A stretch of DNA of 64,000 nt, taken from assembly GCA_004020645.1 (NCBI GenBank), contig SAQL01000005.1:124001-188000 (forward strand). The letters run 5' to 3'. This stretch comes from Mesorhizobium sp. (GTDB lineage Bacteria > Pseudomonadota > Alphaproteobacteria > Rhizobiales > Rhizobiaceae). The position numbers and the translations under genes were made by a program. Under the pieces are notes generated by a model, which saw nothing but the letters and a program-made list of their open reading frames with translations, ran no database searches and had not been told where the DNA came from. Below are positions 52,622-60,703 of this stretch, in pieces (within the stretch, counting starts at the first letter, position 1; the number at the start of each line of letters is the position of its first letter).

Positions 52622-53806
52622 ATGCTCCACACGATTTCGGCCTTCGACCGTCTCGGCGAGGAAAATGCATTCGCGGTGCTGGCTCGTGCCACCGCGCTTG
52701 CCCATCAGGGCCGCGATATCGTCAACCTCGGCATCGGCCAGCCCGACTTCAAGACGCCGCAGCACATCGTCGAGGCGGCGATCAAGGCGCTTCGCGACGG
52801 CCACCACGGCTATACGCCGGCCAACGGCCTGCTGGCGACACGCGAAGCGGTGGTGCGCCGCACGCTGACCACCACCGGCGTCGAGGTTTCGCCCGAGGCG
52901 GTGATGATCCTGCCCGGCGGCAAGCCGACCATGTTTGCCGCGATCCTGATGTTCGGTGAACCGGGCGCCGAGATCCTCTATCCCGATCCCGGCTTTCCCA
53001 TCTATCGCTCGATGATCGAGTTCACCGGCGCTGCTCCGGTACCGGTGCCGATGCGCGAGGAGAACGGCTTTGCCTTCTCGGCGCAGGAGACGCTGGCGCT
53101 GATCACGCCGAAGACCAGGCTGCTGATCCTCAACTCGCCGGCCAACCCGACCGGCGGGGTCACCCCCCGCGCCGAGATCGAGAAGCTGGTCAAAGGGCTG
53201 GAAGCGCACCCCGATGTCGCCATCCTCTCCGACGAGATCTACGACGTGATGACCTACGACGGCGAGACCCATTGCTCGCTGCTGAATTTCCCTGAGATCC
53301 GCGACAGGCTGATCGTGCTCAACGGCTGGTCGAAGACCTGGGCGATGACCGGCTGGCGCATGGGCTGGTCGATCTGGCCGAACGGCGACAAGGGCGCCCA
53401 CCTCTACGACAAGGTGCGCAAGCTGGCGGTCAATTGCTGGTCCTGCGTCAACGCGCCGAGCCAGTATGCCGGTATCGCGGCCATCGACGGTCCGCAGGAC
53501 GACGTCGACAAGATGATGCGCGCCTTCGACCGCCGCAGGAAAGTCGTGGTCGAAGGGCTGAACGCCTTGCCGGGCGTTTCCTGCATCACACCGAAGGGCG
53601 CGTTCTATGCCTTCCCCAATGTCTCAAAAACCGGCTGGAAGGCCAAGAAGCTGGCGTCTGCCCTGCTTGAGGATGCCGGCGTGGCGCTGATCGGCGGACC
53701 CGATTTCGGCATTCTCGGCGAAGGCTATATCAGGCTGTCCTATGCCAATTCCGAAGAGAACATCCTGCGCGCGCTGGAGCGGATCGAGGCGTTTCTGGGC
53801 AAGTGA
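52622..53806 (+). CDS. Class I/II PLP-dependent aminotransferase
   Basis: A 394-residue aminotransferase. Substrate loop is LGIGQPDFKTP, the cofactor site ANPTGGVTPRAEIE and LSDEIYDVMTYDG, the PLP lysine is in LNGWSKTWAMTGWRMGW, and the carboxylate-binding Arg is in GYIRLSYANS. ATG 52622 has GGAAAA ahead. Members of this group act on aspartate, aromatic or N-acyl amino acids; specificity is not readable. It is divergent from the GNAT gene by 83 bp. Confidence 0.9.
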   Translation: MLHTISAFDRLGEENAFAVLARATALAHQGRDIVNLGIGQPDFKTPQHIVEAAIKALRDGHHGYTPANGLLATREAVVRRTLTTTGVEVSPEAVMILPGGKPTMFAAILMFGEPGAEILYPDPGFPIYRSMIEFTGAAPVPVPMREENGFAFSAQETLALITPKTRLLILNSPANPTGGVTPRAEIEKLVKGLEAHPDVAILSDEIYDVMTYDGETHCSLLNFPEIRDRLIVLNGWSKTWAMTGWRMGWSIWPNGDKGAHLYDKVRKLAVNCWSCVNAPSQYAGIAAIDGPQDDVDKMMRAFDRRRKVVVEGLNALPGVSCITPKGAFYAFPNVSKTGWKAKKLASALLEDAGVALIGGPDFGILGEGYIRLSYANSEENILRALERIEAFLGK

Positions 53807-53822
53807 GAACAAGCGCATGACC

Positions 53823-53892
53823 CCGAAATCGGAATCGATTTTCGCGGAGGCGCAAATCAAAGTGCTACGGCGTCCTTTGCGCCCGATAGGTC
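53823..53892. repeat. RIME-like intergenic repeat
   Basis: CCGAAATCGGAATCGATTTTCG is followed by a dyad GGCGCAAA-TCAAAGTGCTACGGCGTCC-TTTGCGCC. The first block recurs at 56410 and, in reverse, near 55300. This is a familiar Mesorhizobium-type element. Confidence 0.65.
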
Positions 53893-53965
53893 GCGCGGCA
53901 CGGCCTCAACAAGGAGATCGCTGTCGTCGGCGATAGAATTCACGACCGAAGAAAGGTGACGTCAG

Positions 53966-54346
53966 ATGTTTTATGCCATCCTCGCCTATCACGTTGAGGA
54001 AGTGATCACGGCGCTGACTCCGGAGGAGGATGCGGCGCTGATGACCGACCTGCTCCAGATAAACGAACGGCTATACCGCGAAGGCACCCTTGGCCCGGCG
54101 GCGCGGCTCGGGGCGACCCAAGACGCCTGCACCTTGCGCGGGCCGGGCGCCGGAATGGTCATTGACGGACCCTTCGCCGAGACCAAGGAACAATTGTTGG
54201 GGCTCTACGTCGTCGACTGCGCCACGCGTGATGCCGCGATCGCGATTGCGCGCGACCTTCGCCGCGTCAATCCGACCGCCGTCTACGAAATCCGCCCCAT
54301 TTCGCTGTATCTTCCCGGCGTGCCGCTTTCGGTTAGGCAGTCCTAG
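53966..54346 (+). CDS. Orphan YciI/DGPF-domain protein
   Basis: A 126-residue protein with DGPFAETKEQLLGLYVVD and the ending YEIRPISLYLPG, a paralogue of the protein at 10415-10789. Here no sigma factor follows. GAAAGG lies ahead of the ATG. It might be a second target of the ECF42 factor, but I could not find a matching promoter with the same spacing. Confidence 0.88.
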   Translation: MFYAILAYHVEEVITALTPEEDAALMTDLLQINERLYREGTLGPAARLGATQDACTLRGPGAGMVIDGPFAETKEQLLGLYVVDCATRDAAIAIARDLRRVNPTAVYEIRPISLYLPGVPLSVRQS

Positions 54347-54456
54347 CCAAATCGAACACCGCCCGGCCGGGTCCCCGCTGCTGCGAAGCGTCCCGGCGTT
54401 CGCCGGCCTTTCATCGTGCCACTGGCACGATGAATTCGCCTACGCGAACCGGCCGC

Positions 54457-55212
54457 TCACCCTCGCCCGACATACGGCATCTTCGTCGCCATCACGGTCA
54501 TGAACAGCACATTGGCGTCGAGCGGCAGGCTGGCCATGTGGACGACGGCATTGGCGACCTGCTGAACATCCATCACCGCTTCGGCGGCGATGGAGCCATT
54601 GGCTTGCGGTACCCCGACCGTCATCGCCTGCGCCATGTCAGTCAAGGCGTTGCCGATGTCGATCTGGCCGCAGGCGATGTCATAAGGCCGGCCGTCCAGC
54701 GCCAGCGTCTTGGTCAGCCCGGTAATAGCGTGCTTGGTCGCGGTATAGGGCACTGAGCCCGGACGCGGCGCGTAGGCAGACACCGAGCCGTTGTTGATGA
54801 TGCGGCCACCCATCGGCTGTTGCCTGCGCATGGCGCCGAAGGCGGCGCGGGCGCACAGGAACGAGCCGGTGAGATTGACCCCGACAACTTCGTTCCACAC
54901 CTCGACGGGGATCTCGTCGATCAATGTCGACTTGTAGCTTGTGCCGGCATTGTTGAAGAGCAGATCGACACGGCCGAAGGCCGCCGCCACCGTCTCGAAC
55001 ATCTCGTCGACCTGATCGGCCTTGCTGATGTCGCAGGCGACCGCCAGCGCCTTGGCTTGTGTAGATCCGGCATCAGCGATCGCCTTGTTCAGCACCGGCT
55101 TGCGGCGTCCGCAGAACACCGTATTCCAGCCGGCCATGAGCAGCGCCGTAGCGACGGCTTTGCCGATGCCCGTGCCGGCGCCGGTGACGATGGCTGTTTT
55201 GTAGTCTGTCAT
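54457..55212 (-). CDS. Short-chain dehydrogenase/reductase (classical SDR)
   Basis: A 251-residue NAD(P) enzyme. Cofactor motif is TGAGTGIGKAVATALL (residues 11-26), NNAG is in LLFNNAGTS, and the catalytic Ser/Tyr/Lys are in INNGSVSAYAPRPGSVPYTA and TKHAITGL. Basic CGRRKP after the second strand suggests NADP. Substrate unknown. It is a single gene. Confidence 0.9.
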   Translation of the reverse strand: MTDYKTAIVTGAGTGIGKAVATALLMAGWNTVFCGRRKPVLNKAIADAGSTQAKALAVACDISKADQVDEMFETVAAAFGRVDLLFNNAGTSYKSTLIDEIPVEVWNEVVGVNLTGSFLCARAAFGAMRRQQPMGGRIINNGSVSAYAPRPGSVPYTATKHAITGLTKTLALDGRPYDIACGQIDIGNALTDMAQAMTVGVPQANGSIAAEAVMDVQQVANAVVHMASLPLDANVLFMTVMATKMPYVGRG

Positions 55213-55491
55213 AACTGTCCTCCTACAGCGCCGCGTGTCCGCTAAGGACGCTATAGCACCTTGATATCGAGCAATTTGATTTGTGCATGATCGCTGCCAA
55301 AAATCGATCCCGATTTCGGCTCATGCGCTAACTGGCTTTGACAAAAGGGCGGCCATTGGCGGCCGCCCTGATCTGAACCGGCTTGGGAGGAGGAAAGCCG
55401 ATCCGACTACCTAAAATCATGCGCTTCCTAGGTAAACGAGACATTAACGCCAGAGCGGCGCCCGGATTCCCGCTCTCCGCAGCCCGGAACC
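55213..55491. other. Intergenic region between SDR and DUF533 genes
   Basis: Besides the terminator at 55343-55368, this 279-nt stretch holds a half RIME-type repeat (AAAATCGATCCCGATTTCGG, near 55299-55318). No gene is supported. Confidence 0.6.
55343..55368 (-). terminator. Intrinsic terminator of the DUF533 gene
   Basis: GGGCGGCC and GGCCGCCC form a perfect 8-bp stem with a 6-nt loop. On the minus strand it ends in TTTT. It lies 124 nt past the DUF533 stop and 131 nt before the SDR gene start, so it separates the two transcripts. Confidence 0.85.
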
Positions 55492-56259
55492 CTACCAGCG
55501 CGAACCGGCGGTTGCCTTGCCCGACGCCGGCACCCCTGACTCCGGCACCTCTGGCGCCGGTACCTTTGCCGCCGACACCGTCGCCTCGACATGGTCGACC
55601 AGTGCGTCCGGCAGCCCGAGGCGGCCGGCGAGCAGATCGAGATAGCCGCGTTCGGCACGCGTATCCGGATCGATGGTGAGGCGCGAGGCGGTGTAGAGTT
55701 CGAGCTTCTGCGCGTCGGTTTGGGCGCCGGCGACCAGCGTATCCAGGTCGAGCGGCGTTTCCAGCTCAGACATCAGGAATTTCTCAGCGTCGGAGCCGAT
55801 GCCCGCGAGGCTGAGCTTGCCGGCGATCTTTTGCCGTTCGTCGTCGTCGATATGGCCGTCGGCCTTCGCCGCCGAAATCATCGCCCGCACCAGCGTCAGC
55901 GTGAATTCGTCCTCGCCTTGCGGCGCTTGCGAGGGATGGAAGCTGGTGTCGGCGGGCGGCGGCAGCAATTCCGGCGAGCCGGCTGCGGCCGTCTCCGCAG
56001 GCGCCTTGCCGTTCTTGTAGTTCTGGTAGGCCTTGTAGGCGAGGCCGCCGATCACGGCCAGGCCGCCGAGCTTCACCGCAGTGCCGGTGACCTGACGGCC
56101 AGCGCCGGTCCCGAGCAGCACCGCGGCCAGCGCGCCGGCCGCCAGCGGATTGTCCTTGGCCATCTGCATCGCCTGACCCCCTTTGTCGCGGACGGTCGAC
56201 CCCGTTCCGGGAATTTGCGAGCCGAGCAGATCGTCGAGGAGCTTCTTGGGATCGAACAT
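55492..56259 (-). CDS. DUF533/TerB-like inner-membrane protein (YebE-like)
   Basis: A 255-residue protein. Residues 1-90 contain MFDPKKLLDDLLGSQIPGTG and a Gly/Ala membrane segment (LAAGALAAVLLGTG, then LGGLAVIGGLAYKAYQNY). The rest is a TerB-like helical domain with AMISAAKADGHIDDDERQKI, whose acidic loop may bind a divalent ion, and YTASRLTIDPDTRAERGYLD. The tail is Pro/Ala rich. GGAGG precedes ATG 56259. The function of this family is not known. Confidence 0.9.
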   Translation of the reverse strand: MFDPKKLLDDLLGSQIPGTGSTVRDKGGQAMQMAKDNPLAAGALAAVLLGTGAGRQVTGTAVKLGGLAVIGGLAYKAYQNYKNGKAPAETAAAGSPELLPPPADTSFHPSQAPQGEDEFTLTLVRAMISAAKADGHIDDDERQKIAGKLSLAGIGSDAEKFLMSELETPLDLDTLVAGAQTDAQKLELYTASRLTIDPDTRAERGYLDLLAGRLGLPDALVDHVEATVSAAKVPAPEVPESGVPASGKATAGSRW

Positions 56260-56407
56260 CAATGCCTCCAGAATTGGCCCGGCCGAACGTGGACGGGCAG
56301 GTTTTCGGACGTTGAAGAGGTAGGCCCCGCATATTGACATTACAATGACGGATGAGCGCTTTGCCAATGATGGCGAAACGAGATGATGCCAGGATCTGCA
56401 GTGTCGG

Positions 56408-56505
56408 CCCGGAAATCGGAATCGATTTTCGGAAAGCACGATGCGTAGATTCAAAGTGTTAGAGTGCGTACTTTGTGCGTCCAAGCGGACGCACGTCGCT
56501 CTAAC
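56408..56505. repeat. RIME-like mosaic repeat that supplies the TrhO stop codon
   Basis: It begins CGGAAATCGGAATCGATTTT, passes AAGCACGATGCGTAGATTCA and AGTGTTAGAGTGCG, and ends with the hairpin TGCGTCC-AAGC-GGACGCA and CGTCGCTCTAAC. The minus-strand TAG at 56501-56503 belongs to the terminal GTTAGAGCG. It shares its end with the element at 49430-49456. Confidence 0.75.
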
Positions 56506-57424
56506 GTCCGATGTGCGGAGCCCTGCCTTGCGCTTCTGCAAGCTCGACCTGGCGCTGACGCTCGGCGTAGCGCGCGCGATCCTCGTCGGAACGGGCATCG
56601 AAGCAATGCGGGCATGAGATGCCGGCGGCGTATTTCGGCGATAACAGGTCCTGCCCGATCAGCGGATGCCGGCAGGCGCGGCACAGTTCCGCCTCACCCT
56701 CGACCAGCCCGTGCGACACCGAGACGCGCTCGTCGAAGACGAAGCACTCGCCCTGCCAGAGGCTCTGTTCGGCGGGCACCTCTTGCAGATATTTCAGGAT
56801 ACCGCCCTTGAGATGGAACACATCCTCGAAGCCGAGCGACTTCACATAGGCCGTTGCCTTCTCGCAGCGTATGCCGCCGGTGCAGAACATGGCCACCTTC
56901 CGGCCGACGAGCTCGGCTCGGTGCTGCTCGACCCAGGCCGGGAATTCGCGAAAGCTCGCCGTAGCGGGATCGACCGCGCCCTTGAAGGTGCCGATCGATA
57001 CCTCGTAGGCATTGCGCGTGTCGATGACGATCGTGTCCGCATCCGAGATCAACGCGTTCCAGTCGGCCGGTGCGACATAGGTGCCGGCGCTTGCCGTCGG
57101 ATCGATATCCCTAACGCCCATGGTGACGATCTCGCGCTTCAGCCGCACCTTCATGCGGTGGAACGGCATCTGCGTGGCGCTGCTGTACTTGACCTCGAGA
57201 CCAGCGAGACCTTCGATGGATTCGAGATGATCGATGAGCGCGGTGATATCAGCTTCGCTGCCGGCGACCGTGCCGTTGATGCCCTCATGCGCCAGAAGCA
57301 GCGTGCCCTTGATACCGCGTCCGCAGCAGAAGGCGGCGAGCGGCGCGCGCAATGCCTCGAAGTCGTCGAGACGGGCAAACCTGTAGAGCGCGGCAACGCG
57401 GAAAAATTCATTGGGCAGTATCAT
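56501..57424 (-). CDS. trhO: tRNA uridine-5-hydroxylase TrhO (rhodanese family, YceA-like)
   Basis: A 307-residue protein of the TrhO group that makes 5-hydroxyuridine at tRNA position 34. An acylphosphatase-like front ([33 protein letters not shown]) is followed by a rhodanese domain with catalytic Cys181 in [21 protein letters not shown] zinc-like cluster follows (CRACRHPL and CPHC). ATG 57424 ([10 protein letters not shown]) is preferred over a GTG at 57436. Its stop codon is inside a repeat. Confidence 0.92.
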   Translation of the reverse strand: MILPNEFFRVAALYRFARLDDFEALRAPLAAFCCGRGIKGTLLLAHEGINGTVAGSEADITALIDHLESIEGLAGLEVKYSSATQMPFHRMKVRLKREIVTMGVRDIDPTASAGTYVAPADWNALISDADTIVIDTRNAYEVSIGTFKGAVDPATASFREFPAWVEQHRAELVGRKVAMFCTGGIRCEKATAYVKSLGFEDVFHLKGGILKYLQEVPAEQSLWQGECFVFDERVSVSHGLVEGEAELCRACRHPLIGQDLLSPKYAAGISCPHCFDARSDEDRARYAERQRQVELAEAQGRAPHIGR

Positions 57425-57615
57425 CGCCGAAGCCACTAAACGCTCATGAAAGCCGATTCAAGGCTGACGCGTGGAACCGCCTCTTCTTGTTTGCTTTGAC
57501 GGCCGGGCTGCCGGGCTTGCCGGTAGTGCGTGACATCGCGACACGCTTCGTTTCGTGGACAGAAAAACGGCCTTCTGCTAACCGGTTGAACGGATCAATA
57601 CCGGAGAGACGACAA

Positions 57616-58254
57616 ATGCCCAGCAAGACCGAAACGCTCCTGTCGCTCCTCAACGGCCAACCGGTTATCCCGGTGCTGAAGATCGCCAACATCGCCGATG
57701 CCGTGCCGCTGGCGCGTGCCCTGGCGCGCGGCGGCCTGCCGGCGATCGAGATCACGTTGCGGACAGCTGACGCGCTGGAGGCGATCCGGCTTGTGGCAAG
57801 CGAAGTCGAGGACGCCATCGTCGGGGCCGGCACCATTCTGGACGCCCGCCAGTTCGGCGAGGCGGCAGCAGCCGGCTCCAAGTTCATCGTCAGCCCCGGC
57901 ATCACCCGCGAGCTTCTGGCGGCGGCGAAGGACAGCGACGTTCCCTTGCTGCCCGGCGCCATCACGCCGGGTGAGATCATGGCCGCCCGCGAGGTGGGCT
58001 TGCGTTTCCTGAAATTCTTCCCGGCGGAACAGTCGGGCGGCATCGCATCACTCAAGGCGTTCGCTTCGCCGCTCGCCGATGTGCAATTCTGCCCGACCGG
58101 CGGCATCACCGGCAAGAACGCCGCCGACTATCTGAGCCTGCCCAACGTCATCTGCGTCGGCGGCTCCTGGGTGGCGCCGGACGATTTGGTCAAGGCCGGC
58201 AGGTGGGACGAAATCGAGGCGTTGGCGCGCGCGGCGAGCAAGCTCGGGCGGTAG
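57616..58254 (+). CDS. eda: KDPG/KHG aldolase
   Basis: A 212-residue class I aldolase of the Entner-Doudoroff pathway, splitting 2-keto-3-deoxy-6-phosphogluconate into pyruvate and glyceraldehyde-3-phosphate. The Schiff-base lysine is Lys133 (RFLKFFPAE), the proton-shuttle Glu is in LPAIEITLRT, and the phosphate loop is CPTGGITGKNAADYL. GGAGAG precedes ATG 57616. No edd gene is adjacent in the window. Confidence 0.94.
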   Translation: MPSKTETLLSLLNGQPVIPVLKIANIADAVPLARALARGGLPAIEITLRTADALEAIRLVASEVEDAIVGAGTILDARQFGEAAAAGSKFIVSPGITRELLAAAKDSDVPLLPGAITPGEIMAAREVGLRFLKFFPAEQSGGIASLKAFASPLADVQFCPTGGITGKNAADYLSLPNVICVGGSWVAPDDLVKAGRWDEIEALARAASKLGR

Positions 58255-58314
58255 AGAAACTCTCACCACCAAGTGGACTGGCTGCATCGCGGCGTTTTTG
58301 TTTGCGAACAGCAA

Positions 58315-58342
58315 AAAGCCGCGCGGGTTACCCGGCGGCTTT
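58315..58342. terminator. Bidirectional terminator between eda and the DUF882 gene
   Basis: AAAGCCGC and GCGGCTTT flank an inner CGGG-TTA-CCCG stem. A and T tracts lie on both sides, so it can serve both convergent genes. Confidence 0.85.
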
Positions 58343-58360
58343 GTATCGCTGGTCGATCCG

Positions 58361-60325
58361 CTACTTGGTCTGGAAGCGGGCTACCGACATGAACTTGACG
58401 GCATTGCCGGTGAACCGGTTGGCGTCGGCCAGCTGATCGTTCGGCTGGAAGCCCGCGGTGTAGACCTCAGTCGGCGGCGTGTGCACGATATTATAGGCAT
58501 AGCGCGGCGCCGTCGTTGCGCTGGAGACGGTGGCGACATTCTCGCCGCTGTTCAATGCCCAGCGTGCGGCCTTCGGCTCGGCGGCGACCACCACGGACTT
58601 GGGACCAGGCTTCAGGTCACGGGCGGTCGCCCTGGCTGCCTTGCGGGTGGTCTTCACACCCGCACCGATTGCCGCAGCCGGATCGGAGCCCGGCGGGCGG
58701 GCAAAGACAGCCTGGCGAGGCGACGCAGCGTTGACGTTCGCCGGATCGGTGAGGACCGAACTCGGCTGGGACAGCGAAGCGACCTGGTACTCGTCGGTTG
58801 CGCTGACCCGCTCGAGGACGGCCTTGACCGCGTCCGATTGGACGTGGTCCGTCTTGGCCAAGTCAGGCCGCTCCAAGTCAGGCCGCTCCAAGTCAGGCCG
58901 CTCCAAGTCGGGCCGCTCCAAGTCGGGTTGGGCCAAGTCGGCCTGGGCCAAGTCAGGCTGGGCCAGGTCGGGCCGTGCCGACGGCAGCACCGAGAACGCA
59001 TCGGTAGCGGTCTTACCGTGGCCGGCCGTATCCGCGAGCGCCAAAAGCACAGCCTTGTCCTGCGGCGCAAGGTCGGCCGCTGCAAGGTCGGCCGGCAGCG
59101 AGTGATTGGGACGCCAGGTCGGCAACGGAATGTTGTTGGCCGCAACCTGCGCCGCATCGGCGACAGTGGACGGCTCGGCCATGCCGAAGGGAGCGCTTGC
59201 CGGCGCCTGCGCGGTCGCCACCGCCTGTTCGGTGGTGGCGGTGGCATCGGCGACGCCGAACGGAACGCTTTCGGGCGGCTGAGCGCCGACATCAGTCTTC
59301 GGACGCGGGGCGAAACCAGGCAGCGGCACGCTGCGCGCCGGCAGCGCCGCGATGATCGTTTCCGGCGTGTCCTCCTCCGGTTCCGGAGCGGGCGCATCGG
59401 CGATTTGCGGAATCTCCGCGCGTTTCGCATCCTGAGGCGACACGATGGCAATTCCCGGAAGCTTGCTGCTCTTGGCGGCCGGCGCCGGCTTCGCGTTCGC
59501 CAACTTCACGTTCGCCGGCTTCACGTTAGTTGGCTTCGGCGTTGGCGCGGCTGCGACATCGGCGCTGTCATCGGCCTCGTCTTCACCGCCGCCGAAGAAA
59601 GCCGCCAACAGACCACCGGATCTTTTGGAACCGCCACCTGCGCTGGCCAGTTCGATGGCGGGAGCGCCGGCGCCCTTGCGCGCCTTGTAGGAGGCGAGCG
59701 CCTGTGAATAGCCGGGCAGCGGCTTGCCGTCGCTCGGCACATGCAGCGTCTTGCCATTGGGGAATACACGCGCCAATTCCTGGCGGCTGATGCCCGGCCA
59801 GTGGCGCACATTGCCGACATCCATGTGGACAAAGGGCGAGCCTGACCTCGGATAATAGCCGACGCCGCCGCCCTGCATCCGCAGACCGATGTCGCGCAGT
59901 TTCTTCAGCGGCACGCCGGGAATGTAGAAATCCATTGCCTTGCCGAGCATATGCTGGCTTTTCTTGGCGACGCCCCTGCTGCGGCTGCGCAGCATCGAGT
60001 TGGTGGACGACGAGCGATAACCACACACGACCTGGATATAGTCGGTGGCGCCGCTCTGCCGGTAAGCCTCCCAGACCAGGTCCAGCAGGCGCGGATCCAT
60101 CTTGGTCGGCTCGTTGCGGCGCCAGTCGCGCAGGATGACGTTGATCTTTTTCAGACCCGCCTGGTCGTAGCGGCCGCCGCGCTTGAAGACGATCTCCGCC
60201 TTCTCTTTGGTGTGGAGGTTATAGAGTTTCAGCGAACGCGTCTGGGCGCTGGCGCCGGTCGCAGCCGCTGTAAGGAAGCCAAAGGCGAGGATCACCGCTG
60301 CCAGCCATCTCGGCCAGACGCTCAT
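58361..60325 (-). CDS. DUF882 (peptidase M15-like) exported protein with repeat-rich tail
   Basis: A 654-residue exported protein. The signal peptide is about residues 3-27 (WLAAVILAFGFLTAAATGASA). The DUF882/YcbK domain (about 28-200) has metal-site residues in SQHMLGKAMDFYIPG and SPFVHMDVGNVRHWPG, the pattern of LAS-type murein endopeptidases. The remaining 400 residues are low-complexity, Ala/Pro/Lys rich. They include a tandem run of PDLxx units (residues about 450-490) encoded by a 15-bp minisatellite. ATG 60325 is chosen because the signal peptide begins there. Likely acts on cell-wall peptides. Confidence 0.86.
   Translation of the reverse strand: MSVWPRWLAAVILAFGFLTAAATGASAQTRSLKLYNLHTKEKAEIVFKRGGRYDQAGLKKINVILRDWRRNEPTKMDPRLLDLVWEAYRQSGATDYIQVVCGYRSSSTNSMLRSRSRGVAKKSQHMLGKAMDFYIPGVPLKKLRDIGLRMQGGGVGYYPRSGSPFVHMDVGNVRHWPGISRQELARVFPNGKTLHVPSDGKPLPGYSQALASYKARKGAGAPAIELASAGGGSKRSGGLLAAFFGGGEDEADDSADVAAAPTPKPTNVKPANVKLANAKPAPAAKSSKLPGIAIVSPQDAKRAEIPQIADAPAPEPEEDTPETIIAALPARSVPLPGFAPRPKTDVGAQPPESVPFGVADATATTEQAVATAQAPASAPFGMAEPSTVADAAQVAANNIPLPTWRPNHSLPADLAAADLAPQDKAVLLALADTAGHGKTATDAFSVLPSARPDLAQPDLAQADLAQPDLERPDLERPDLERPDLERPDLAKTDHVQSDAVKAVLERVSATDEYQVASLSQPSSVLTDPANVNAASPRQAVFARPPGSDPAAAIGAGVKTTRKAARATARDLKPGPKSVVVAAEPKAARWALNSGENVATVSSATTAPRYAYNIVHTPPTEVYTAGFQPNDQLADANRFTGNAVKFMSVARFQTK
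58857..58974. repeat. 15-bp coding minisatellite in the DUF882 gene
   Basis: About eight copies of a 15-bp unit (CCAAGTCAGGCCGCT and variants). The first copies are nearly identical; the later ones diverge (GGGTTGG, GGCCTGG). The period preserves the frame and encodes PDLER, PDLAQ and related pentapeptides. Confidence 0.85.
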
Positions 60326-60703
60326 GTGATAATGCCGCCCGTTTGTGTGTCGTTCGACTTTGTTCAAATCAAAAGGCCTTGCAGGCTGCCGTTTGTCCCC
60401 GGATTTGACCAACGGATGCGGTGGAGTTCGCATCCGAATATCGATCCTAATGGTTAATCATCGCTTATTGAAGCCGAAATGCGGTAACACCGTGGCGATA
60501 TCCCGTCAAAAATATGCGCAGTGTTTCTTGGTAAACTGCTGGTTTAGATCATGATTCGGCCTTTTGCCATGAACACGATCTGTTACCGGAGGCCTTAATG
60601 CGTGAACACTGCAGCAAGCGTGTCGCCCGATGCACGTCACGCCCGATCGATGACAGTCGATTGTCCTGATGCCAGGCTGACAAGCTGGTCCGCACTTGCT
60701 TTG
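60326..60703. other. Intergenic region between DUF882 and response-regulator genes
   Basis: A 378-nt stretch. It holds a possible 23-codon plus-strand frame (60598-60669) with GGAGG 7 nt ahead of its ATG, described separately. It must also contain the DUF882 promoter. Nothing else was found. Confidence 0.5.
60598..60669 (+). CDS. Possible 23-residue small protein
   Basis: An ATG preceded by GGAGGCCTTA opens a frame encoding MREHCSKRVARCTSRPIDDS plus RLS. It is rich in Arg and Cys and has no known match. The ribosome site is strong but nothing else supports expression. Confidence 0.25.
   Translation: MREHCSKRVARCTSRPIDDSRLS

Noticed and set aside
53915..53965. ECF42-type promoter ahead of the orphan YciI gene
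   Set aside because: A TGTCGT sequence is present but no CGTC follows at 16-17 nt, so the match is too weak to list.
58857..58974. Regular short repeats that could suggest a CRISPR array
   Set aside because: The 15-bp units are contiguous without spacers and lie in frame inside a protein-coding gene. No cas gene is present.
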